A stretch of DNA of 64,000 nucleotides from positions 28,324,994 through 28,388,993 of the forward strand of contig NC_087252.1 of NCBI RefSeq assembly GCF_037042905.1. The letters are read 5' to 3'. Of the stretch, positions 20,862 through 32,800 are shown piece by piece (within the stretch, counting starts at the first letter, position 1; every line of letters begins with the position of its first letter). This stretch comes from Lytechinus pictus. Taxonomy: Eukaryota; Echinodermata; Echinoidea; Temnopleuroida; Toxopneustidae. The notes under the pieces are model-generated. The model was not told where the DNA came from, ran no database searches, and saw only the letters and a list, made by a program, of their open reading frames with translations. Both the position numbers and the translations under genes were made by a program.

Positions 20862-23800
20862 CTTTATGAAAAAAACAACGGTATTAAATGTTATCTCATA
20901 GTGCCTTTCAATGTTGAACTTATAACGACAACAAATCAATTAATGAAATTAAACATAAAACACCAATGAGAAAATATACCATGATAGCCTCTAATACAGA
21001 GCCCCATCTCACAAAGAGTTACAATTGATCCAATCAATCATAACTCTATGGAAATCCATCAGTGTCATAATTTTTTGTACAAGAAATATGCGAAATGTCC
21101 TTTGTAAACAAAAGAGAACCTACCGAACTGTCAATAAATCAATGAACTTATGGATATACATTCATATCTAGGAACAATTTTGAGCAAACATGCATTTTGA
21201 ATGTTGACTTTGCTGGCTTTCCATAGTACTGTTGAACGGATCAATCACAACTTTTTGTAAGGCAGGCCCCATGTCTACTTACCGTTTGGTTTCCACGTTG
21301 GATGTCTTCTCCCTTCCCTGCAAGTACGGAATCAGATGAGGTAAGATGTATGTAAAAGGAAAGAAAAAGGTATAGGGAATTAGTCCGGACTTTCTGATCT
21401 GAGGGGACTTTGCCTGATACATGCATCATCATTTTTATTCCAACTCCAGTCAACCAGGCGGGTAGGCACACTGCACTGTTCCCCTTATTGATGATTCTCT
21501 ATTTCGTTCGGTTGATTCTTATATTTAATCATGACAAAAATAATAGGTAAACATTATTACTTCTTACTTTTAGCTCTGTATATTTCTCCATCAATTATAA
21601 TTCCCTGATTATAGGTTATAAAAAAGGGACCTATACAGCACACGCTTCGTAACAAAATCTCCGCTTTCTTAACCCGTTCCACCGTAATTTGGCACTGGGA
21701 AGCGGGGGATGCTGAAGCACGCCAAGATTTATGGAGGGGGGGGGGGGCTGGGGGGGGGGGGTGCTGCGTATGTTATCCATCATAGGCAGCACCCTCAGGA
21801 AATGGGGTTGGGGGTTGGTAAGCTAAAAAGTAGAAATTTAACCAAAATCACCTTCAACTTTGGAATAAAAACCTTTTCGCTTTTGCTTGTCAATTCTTTT
21901 TCTGACCAAAATCAATTTCATTTTAAAGTGAAATCCATGGTTTTTTGGCTTGTCATTTAAAAAAAACCCAAATCACCTTCATTTTTTTTTTCAAAAACAG
22001 TACCCTCTCTTAAAAAAGCTAGAGTTCTACCGGATTTGTATCACTTCACTCTACACAGTCCTGGTTTCGGCATTGTAAAATTAAGGCTTTATGTGAACGT
22101 CGGTATTATGGTTAAAGTTGACAAAATTAAACAACTTGCCCTTTTTTCGTTTCCTACAGCCTAACGCCCCACAGAAGTGCATTGCAACCAGTACGGTAAG
22201 TAGGATTAGAACAACAGCACCCGTCACTCCAAGGGCGATTGGTAAGACTGGTGTTTGCCTCGGTGCCGTAGAGTCTAAGAAAAAAAAGGATGTCAACTCT
22301 ATATATGAATAATACAAGTTTATACATTAAGCAGACAAAATAAAATACACTCTTTATGTTACCGAGGTGTTGGGTGGGGATACACCCCCCCCCCCTTAAA
22401 AGGGAACTGTCGGGGGTAAAAAAAAAACTTATGAAAGATCACACCCAAACACACACCTCTTTTCATATTGTTATAGTAAAAAGTGCACAATGTCTATAAA
22501 AATCTTATCAGCCAATCAAATTGAACGATTTCAGTAGCTTGTAACTGTTTTTGCATAATGCTATAACAAGATTCGTGAAACGGGGCCCAGGACTTTGTCG
22601 GATTCATCTCACTTCTGAAGGAACTTACCACTTGTGGAAGCCATGGTTTCTACTGCACTGCTGGTGCCCAATCTATTGACTGCCCACATGGTCAACCGGT
22701 ACCAAGTGGATGGATGTAGCCCAACCAGCCTACAAGATGTTCCTGTCCGGTTGATGAGAGCACCACAACCATCCTCATCCACTTGGGTGTTGTTCGGACA
22801 GTACTGCAGAGTGAATGCTTGCCGGTGTCCACCATCAAAACCGGGTTGCCAAGTAACGAAGAGGGTTGAAGATGTAGTCCGATTGTGCTCGACGAACATC
22901 AGAGAAGGGGGGTCAGGGATAGCTGTATACAGACGTACATGTACAAAGTCGATATTAACTAATCAGTGGCGTAATGAATAAAAAAAAATTGAGGGGGCGA
23001 AACATGGTGCAGGTATAAAATGTTGCAAGCAAGCGAGCAAAGATTTCGTCATTCTTATTACAAAAATCAAATTTTGTGATATATTTTGACTTAATATTCA
23101 GAGACCATATACTCTTTCCTTTTTTTTCTATTCCACCTTCTTTCTCGATCGTAACTTTCATTTTACTCATTTATTTATTCATTTTCGTTTTCTTCTTCTT
23201 CTTTTTTTTTTTTTTGGGGGGGGGGGGGTTAAGCGCCCCAAGGCCCCCCATCTGGAGGCCACTTAAACTAGTTGATCGGTTGTGACCATTATTTTTAATT
23301 CAAAATTAAGCCTATGCAAAATCGGTTAAGGGCCTATGAGCAGAGCCCACTTGAAAGGAAAGGAGAAAAAAGAGAGAGATAATCAATGATAATCGATTGG
23401 TATAAAGGAGGAGACCCGAGGAGAATACGAGATTGGAGTAAACCCGCGCACGGCTCGAGGCCTATTTTAGTAGTTCCCCCTTCTTTGTAAAATCCCGGTG
23501 TAAAATGTGCAGGTCAATGTTTTACTTTATATTCCTTGCATAATACTCGTGCTTACCAGACATGTTTGATGGACTTACATGTTGCGTTGAGATTAATGAC
23601 AGCTTCAACTCTTCCTACGACGTTAACTGCCGTGCACCTGTAATTACCGTGATCAATGTCGGGCTGCACATCGAAAATCTTCAAGGTACTCGTGACTGTG
23701 CTCTCATAATCACTGTACTTCATCTCATTATTCACCACCAGCGTCCTGTCAAAGAGCTGTGCGGAATGGTTGCCAAGCCTCTCCCAGTTGACAACAGGGC

Positions 23801-26800
23801 TTGGGTTGGCTTTTATGACACAGGTTAGAGTGGCATTTTGACCCTCGTCGGCCGTTTCCCGGAGGTTGTCATTGCTTAGAAAGGTGGGCGTAACTGAAAA
23901 GGTAGCAGATCCAAATATTATATCTTTATGAATGGAAACTGATGCTGATGCACATCTTTACTTTTTTATGGTAGACCTTTCTATTCTTTTGTACCAACGG
24001 TGTATCATGGCCATGTATACAGCCGCTTGATAAAACAAATTTGTTGATTAGGCCACTATGTGGGAGAATGTCTGTAGGTGTATGATATACAAATGCAGCG
24101 CACATGTTTTACCTAATCATTGGTTAACGACGGAACATGTATGTTGGGTAAGATAGTGCAAAATAAGACTGCATAATGTTGTGTAAATCTGTACCCGTAT
24201 AAAAAAAACTAACAAAAACTTTGGACCAAATATTTTATCCTACATGTATGTTCCTGATATGGGATAATTCTTTTCCCCAACGTCTGTTAAAGTGCAAACA
24301 TGTCTTAATAATACAACATCTAATGAATTGTAGCTGGCTTCGATTGTGAAGTACTGAGTTCGATTATGAAGTATTTGCTTGCCTTTATTAATTCGACATT
24401 TTCTATTAATGTGGCTACATTTATAAGCAATGTCCTCTTACATAGCACGACAAGTTGACCATAATTGCTGCTCATTGGTGGAATGTTGTTATTAGCGATG
24501 CATCTGTACACCCCTACATGGTGTCTTCTTACATCTCTGAACCTTAATATCTGTGAGCCATCCTCTTTGGTCATCTGGTCAAGCATCAAACCTTCGTTGT
24601 CCGCCATCACCCAGGTCAGAGCCGGTCTGGGATTGCCTTCGGCTCTACAGATGAATTCTAGGTCCGCAACGCCCTCGAAAATTTGGCGAGCAGTTATGCT
24701 TCTGGAGATAATGGGTTCTTCTGGTGGAACTGTGGAGAGCGATGATAGCAGCACATCATCGGTAAATGCATATAAACCACCAGAAGAACGTATGACAAAA
24801 TTCGAATAAATGTATAAAATACAGTTTCTTCAGGTCGCGTTGCTAGGAATTATTATATTTTAGAACAACGAGAACAAAACCAGTTCAATGTAGAAGATCC
24901 TTGAATCTTATCCTGCATTATACAGCAACGAGTTTATCAATACTGTGCTGCACTCAACCCAGGTAAGGTAAGGACAATGACATGGCATTAATTTATTCTT
25001 TGAAACGCTGAGCATTTAACAGATGTTCTTAGACTTAGTGGTAATTATGGCATTATATTAGTTGTTCTTAGTAGTGTTATAAGCAAATATATATCTGAAA
25101 ACTTGCTTCAACATAAACTGGTGCTCAATAATTTTGTTAGGAAACCCGACCAGAAAATTGTGTTTTAGATTTACTCGTGAAGTCAGGCAATTAAGATAAG
25201 ATTATCATTATCTTGCTTCCACTGTTGAAACAATTTTTGAGATCAACAGACATAACAGGGGCCGCGGAATGGTTTTGAAAGAAGGGGGGGGGGGGGAATG
25301 AGCCGAAAGTGGGGCTGAGCATGCCAAAAAATCTTAATCAGATGGTAATTTTTACGTTTTTAAACGGTTTTGATACAAGTGCGGGGGCCCAACAGCCCCT
25401 ACAGCCCCGTTTTCGCGGCCCCTGTATCTTAAGTGAAAAGACCAAATGCCACCATGGCAACAGTCAGCGCGACGAGACCGACTCCAGGCTGAACAAACCT
25501 TTTACGTTATATCCAGACACACACTTAGACAGTATTCAGGGGCCCGTAACACAAAACTTAGCAATGATCGTAGAACATTTTTCTACGATTGATTCCATTG
25601 ACTACAATGTACAATCAATCGTGAAAATCAAGCGTACGATGAATCGCTAACCTGTTACGGGACCCAGGTCATGATTGTTCAGTTGGAAAACTGTATCCCC
25701 TACTCACATTTGACATCAGGAACGCAAGGTTCTGAGCAGACGGTAGAGTCACATGATGGACCGACAATGGTACAACACTTGAAGTTCTGTCTGTAGTCTT
25801 GTCGAGTGAAGTTTCTCATGTAGCTTAGAGTGGTATGGGTTCCTAATGGTTCGGAGCTCTCCTCATAGTAAATCTCCAAGTCGTTTGGCTCATTAATGGT
25901 TACAACCCCTACAGCAAGTGTGACAGTACAATTATGCCTGATGTTTTATTTCATAACAATTATTACTTTCTATTATTTTGATTTAAAATAAAGTAAACAA
26001 ATTTCCCATTTACTTGCAACGGCTACCCACAACATTAATTGCGTCCTTAGTCTCAAACCATTTATAGTTTGAATAAGCTTTGTACATTTTTTGTATATCG
26101 TTAAATTTTAAGCGTCCGTAATTTTTATTCTGTCGAACAAAAAATAATGTGAAATGAAATATTTTCAATCTATTATATGAATAACAGGGGATAAATAAAA
26201 AATTCCATTTCCCTGTCATTCTCCTGACAGCGCAACAATTGCAAATTTACTTTATCAGTTAATTTTGTCCTTTTCTCTCTCTTTCCCAACATTCAGATCG
26301 CTCCTTATACACTCGGGGCACACGGGCATCAACACATGCAGGTGATCAAAAAAGAATAAACAAGAGAAAGAGAAAAAATGGCATTGAAACACAAGTCTTG
26401 GTAGCTAAAACTGTATTTACATAATTATGATATCCTATTTTTTCATAAATAAAGCAATTGGAAGCTATTTATCTTTATGTAATTTTGCCCCTGCCTGGAA
26501 ATCAAATGAAATAGTCAAGTTTGTACAAAATTTAACAGTTCATCAGTAGAAATTGGTTGCCATTTCGTCAAAGAAACACTGTTTAACTCCCATAATTTTG
26601 CTTTTGAAAATGGGGGGGGGGGGGGTTCGACCGAAGGCCCCCTTGCTAGAGGCTTGGTGTGGATATTGTTTATTCATTAGGAATATTCAATAATAAATCA
26701 CCTTTATGCAGGGTTCCGGCAATTGGGAATGTCATCATTAATCTGAATTGATATCTTTATACTAAACTTGTACTTGAAGTATAATAAATGGGATTGGAGT

Positions 26801-29800
26801 GCCTTAGGAGGCTAGCCATGCTGACACAAGGGTAATATAGAATGCAATGCTTAGGAATATTTTATTAAATGTTACATGCAAAAGTTTCATTTCATTAATA
26901 TAATTATTACAGTTTTGTGACCATGTAGGAAATGACCCTCTCCTAAATGTTTGCAAGTGAAATATACCTTGGATCCAGACTAGATTAGATGCAGGATTGC
27001 TGGCCCCGGATCTACAAACAATGACCTCTGATGATCCCGCTTCAACATCAGGACAGATGGTTACCTCAACGGTTGTTGGACAGTCTAATCGTAGATAGTA
27101 CAAAATAGTTATCAGAGATCTGTTTTATAAAGTTGTGATGCAAAGGCACAGATAATTCATAAGGATTTAAACGAAAGTTTGATAAATAGTTCAGAGAAGC
27201 AGAAGAATATACAGGTGCATTAAAGGACCCCAATACAATGTGTATCACTATGGTATAAATAAAACCATCGCTACCCTTGTACACCTCCATCACATCCCAA
27301 TCCCACAAAATACAATCCCACAACTTACAATTGACCACTAGGGTATCACTCGTCACTCTCATCGGCTGCGAGAGCTGGTCATGGATGACACTGCACTGCA
27401 ACACCAGCCCGTTGTCCTCCCTCAGAGGCAGGTACCGCAATTGACTCAAGGCGTCAATACGGTTGCTGGCGTCTGCGGATACCTGAAGCGTTGCATGCGC
27501 ACTGATGTTCCTGGTCCCAATGAACCATTGAAAGGAGGGGGATGGGTGGCCATTGTCGGCTTCGCAAGTGATAGAGGTTTCCTGGTTTTCATTGATGGCG
27601 TCTGGGATACCGCTGATTACTGGTGGGTCAGGTGGACCTGGTCAGACACACGTTAAATATAAGGAAGCGACATCACGGTTCTTTGTTAGTATTCGTAAAT
27701 GTTTCAAGACGAGTGAAGAATCGACCAAGTGTCTTTCTGGTGACAACTGTTATAAGCTACTAAAATCCTTGTATCTAATTGGCTGAGAGGAAATAGATAA
27801 ATGGAAATAACTGAAACTATGGTTTGTGAAACTGTTCCCCTGTATACTAAGTTACCATCTACCAAAGATAGTACGGAAGACGTATCACTGATTTTACCAA
27901 TGGGTCAGATGATCATGATCAGAGAATGGGGAAGGAAACAGTGTCACCTACTGATTATGCCGAGTTATATTACTTATCGAAAATTTGTGATGATTATTGA
28001 GGGTATTGATATCTTAGAATCATGACTTTTTAAAATATAAAATCATCTTGGGAAGATTATGAAGTCTCGACTGTTAAGAATTAGTTTTGATGCAACATCG
28101 GAGTAGTCAATCAATGTAAAAGATATGCAGATGATGCTGTTGTGAATAGTTACTACGACAAATAACTACAAAATGTAATTAACGCTGTAGTCGTGGGAAG
28201 AAGAAATGTTTGCTGATAAACCGCAAAAAAAAATTGTTTTTGTCTTCTCGAAGACATCACAAATGCCACAGTTGAAGCGAATGCAGCCATGATGTAACTG
28301 GTGGTTTTGCAGAGTTTACTTAATTATATGTAGCACAACCTTATGTAGCACGGCCACATCTGATGGAAGATGTTAAAAGGAAATCCAGCGACCGGTCTCG
28401 AATAGCAATAGCTGCATTCAAGATCATCATGGAGAGAGTACTGAAAACTTGAACTACTAGTCTTCCCACCAGACTTAGATTACCTGTTGTCTTGCTATAA
28501 TTTGATCTCAGTTGTTTCATAGATCTAAATGCTAGACTCTAAACAAGGTTATGCAATAGCGTTTGAAAGATAATTAAATGTGTTTTTTTCCGCATATTAT
28601 GATGGACATGTCAGTAATAATTTTAGGCCGCACTCTTAACAAGCATGCTTTAGAGTAAATCGCGCTTACTATAAATGGAATGAGTTTACGTGTACACCAA
28701 GGCGTGACACTCCACTCAGGGCTGATAGTGATGCCACTGGTATACGGTCTATTAACATACGCCGATGCCAAGAAAGAGAGGGACATATTTTGGAGAGAAA
28801 CGTTAGATTCTGATATGCCAGTTTAATGAAATAGAGTGGTAGTAGGTCTACACAAAATTTTGGATTTTTTAATTTCCGTACTCACTAATAAACAATTTTT
28901 TTCTGTTATGTATAGGGAAAGATTCATGTGATATGTTATAATATCTAAATTTCTTAGGAGGTCAGCTTAAGAATTTCATCGTACCATCGACGGAGAGTCT
29001 AATACCAACGCCACGGCTGATGCCAAAGGTGGTCGCTTGGCAGCGCAGAAACTGTCCATGATGTTCTCTAGAAGGTTGGATGATGATGCTACTTGACGCA
29101 TCCTGTAAGCGACTGTCGTTAGCACTTGGGGAATACTCCGGTGTACGGACCCCGGACGTTACATGTACCCCATCGAGGTACCATGTAATTGCAGAGGCTG
29201 GTCTTGTTCCAATGCTCTTGCAGGTGACGATGTTCGCGGAGCCTTCATCAAGGGTTAGTGTTCCACCGTTAGAAATGATGGCGGCATTGAAAGCGATGGT
29301 CACATTCGTTGGTGGCACTGGATAGAACAATGACAGTACTGATGAAAGAAGGGCCATGGATATCTCGATGGAAGGGGAGGGGGGGGGGGGGGGTGACGGT
29401 GAAACATCCCCACAGGACGATGGCAAGGGATATACAGGTATATATATTTAAATCTTGGTCAAAAATGTACTCAAGATCAACGTCGTTGGATGTCTTTCAA
29501 CAACGTGTGGTAATACAAATGGTATTAATCATTTTTTTTTTACATTTTGTATTACTCGAAGGCATTTTTTAAATGAGTGTCATTCTTTTTTTTTCCTTAA
29601 TTACTTTAATTTTCCTGATTAAATATCATCAGCAGACGTCATGTCAAAACTTGATTGTTTTATTGATATAATATGTATTTTCATTAGGATTAAATACAAA
29701 TCCAAATACTAAAATTTATAAACCCCAACTTGCTATATATTGTCTAATTTACACAATAATATGATAAAGGCTCTATCAAGAAATATGTTGCTATGGTTCA

Positions 29801-32800
29801 TTATTTGTGTGAGTAAGGGCGTTGGTGTGTACGTGGATGAGGTTGTGTGTGTGTGTGTGTAAGAGGATTGGGGCTAGTTTCAGGCCTACCTTGTACATCA
29901 AGCTGAATGAATTTGGTCAACGGTGTCACAAAAGCGGGATGTGACGCTTCACAAGTGACCGCTGTCAGATGGTCAGCCATCGATGGAATGAAGGTCACCT
30001 CTCTACTGGACATCGTCAGCTTACTACCGGTCACTGGCTGGTCAACCGTATCATCCTGGGTGATACGAGCGGTGGTGGACGTCCACTCGAGGTCTGCAGG
30101 GGGGTTGGCACCGGGTTGAGTTGTGCAGGTAAAGGTGTGTGTTTGGCCAGACAGGACGGGGACGACAACACCTTGTCCGTGGCCAACAGATGTCATTGTG
30201 TCCGAGAGTTCTATGCTTACAGGTGGAACTAGGGGGAGCAAGTAAAAAGAACGTGATTTCATTAAAGATAATTGTGGGCATTGGCGGATCCATGGGGGGG
30301 GGGGGGGAAGCCGGCCCGTGTCCCCCCCCCCCATTTGAGAGGCAAAATTAAAATCTGTGATGTAAAAATGCTGTTAAAATGGAAGTGTGCCCCCCCCCCC
30401 TTGAAAGTGAAGACTTCATTTACATCATTTACTCTGTATTACAAAGATCAACATTCACATCGTCATATCATCGGATATTTGCTTTAATTTGTTGTGGGTA
30501 TGGCATTTTAAATTGACTTGGAAAGTTGTTGCCAGTTGCTATAATTGTTCCCTCGATATTGCATTACAGTTTCACGTAGGCCTATTAACTTTGGAACAGT
30601 GATAAGAAGAAATGACAAAATCATTACACTGTAAAGAACTTCAGTAGAGTTTCAAATGTAAAAAAAATATCAAATATCCCAAACCAGTGGATAATAAAAT
30701 AGTTACTTCCCTTTTCAGAATAAAACAAGTTTAGATGATAATTCATTCTACAATATATTGCATATTATTGAAACCCAACAAAAGCTCTACACGTGTTATG
30801 AAATGCCTTAAATTTTCACATTTTCAAATACAATGCTTTTTTGGTTTTCCACATTTTTCTTATAAAAAAAATCTTGGCATTATAGGGTAGACCTTTAATG
30901 CAATCTAACATTCTTATTTCTTGGTATTTATCATTATTTTTCAGGAGGTTGCCTTTAGGTGTGTAGTTCATCAGCAGGTTCTTTTAATGTTCCAACGGAA
31001 ATCAGGTCTGTTCCCGCACTTGGTATTTAATTCGGAACGTTTGCTCTAAAATCAGAGAGGGTATCTATACACAGGACAGATAACAGTCCTTACTTTATAA
31101 GAATACAAACAACTCTTTATGTTACTCCGTATGTTGCGTAGCCCAAATGATAATGATGTAGTAATGATAAAAAGCTATTAACTTGCATATAACATGGAAT
31201 GATACAAGTGCTTTAAAATATATATATATCCCCTAAGAGATGATTCATATAAATAATTCATGCAGTAATCAAAGAGAACAAAAAGACATTTGAACTTCAT
31301 TAAAAAGTCATTGTCATCAGTCATTGTCCCAAACAAATAGCCTACCCTCGCCGACGGGTGGGGAGGGGGTCACTGCCATTGACCAGTGGACAGCATCTGC
31401 GAGGATCGTCCTGAAAAAACACCCTATAGGGGAGGATTCAAGGGCAAGCCGCTAGGACATTCTAGACGCAGATTTCCCCCGAGATGTCCCAGATTTGCAC
31501 ACCCTAACCAGGCATTCTTGTGCAGATGTCCCACCAGATTTGAAAATTACATACTCTTTTGGCGTTTTAGGCCATCGTGATTTAGCAGTCTTTTTCTCAT
31601 TTTGGCGTTATTGTGCACCTAGTCTCTTTTTTTCTCGCCGATACTGTCCACTCTCCAATGACATTGACCCCCCCCCCCTTCCTGGGAAATTAATATTACT
31701 CACCATTTACAATGAGGCGAGATGTACTCCCAGCAGTCCCATAGAATGAGGTCACTATACACTGATAAACATTGTCATCCTCCAAAGAGACATCTCTGAT
31801 TGTCAAATTGCCGCTGGAAATTAAATCAACCTCCAAAGAATAATGGTCTGGATTTTGGTTCGATCTGATGCAAGCATTAGGACAACTGTACGCTGCTAAC
31901 ACACTTAAACCCATTTGCCATGAGAGAGAGGCAAAATACAAATCATCCGTCTTAGGCTCGTAACTGCAAACTAATGTCACCGTTTCTCCTTCTTTGGCGG
32001 ATAGATGGTCAGGCGTTGATACGACTGTTTGCTGAGCAACTGTCACTGCTAGATATGTAAAAAAAAAATTAGAAAGCAAACTCTGAACAACCAGTACTAA
32101 AAAATTACTTGGGTAAAATTCAAGCATAAATTTCCTAGAATCTCTTAATTGTCACCCAAATTTGATAAAAGGGGAATTATATATATCGAGTTTTTTTTTT
32201 AAGTTCAAGTCCACCCCATAAAAATGCTGATTCGAATAAATAGAGAAAAAAAATCAAACTAGCATAGCACTGAATATTTCATAAAAATCAGATGTAAAAT
32301 AAGAAAGTTATGACATTTTAAAGTTTCGCTTATTTTTCACAAAACAGTGATATGCGCAACTCAGTGACATGCAGATGAAACAGACGATGATGTCCCTCAC
32401 TCACTATTTCTTTTGTTTTTTTATTGCTTGAATTATACATTATCTCAATTTTTGCAGATTTGACAATAAGGACCATTTTGCCTGAACCATATAGTAATAA
32501 ACAATGCTACTAGTAATTTCACATGTTCAGGGAGGAATTAATTATTGTTTCACTTAACAATGAGGAGAAATTTATAATATTTTATAATAAAATACTAAAG
32601 AAATAGTGAGTGGATAACGTCATCAGTACCCTCATTTGCATACCGATCAGGATGTGCATATAACTGTTTTGTGAAATAAAGAGAAATTTTTAATGTAATA
32701 ACTTTCTTATTTTACATCCGATTTTGATGAAATTTTTAATATTGCACTTCTTGGATTTTTCTCTTTTTATTAAAAACAATTTTTTGTTGGGGATGGACTT

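Noticed and set aside
22634..22981. 115-codon plus-strand frame over the FN3 exon
   Set aside because: It is a shadow of receptor exon 10, where the minus strand has the domain and splice sites. Similar shadows overlap exons 3, 4, 5, 8 and 9.
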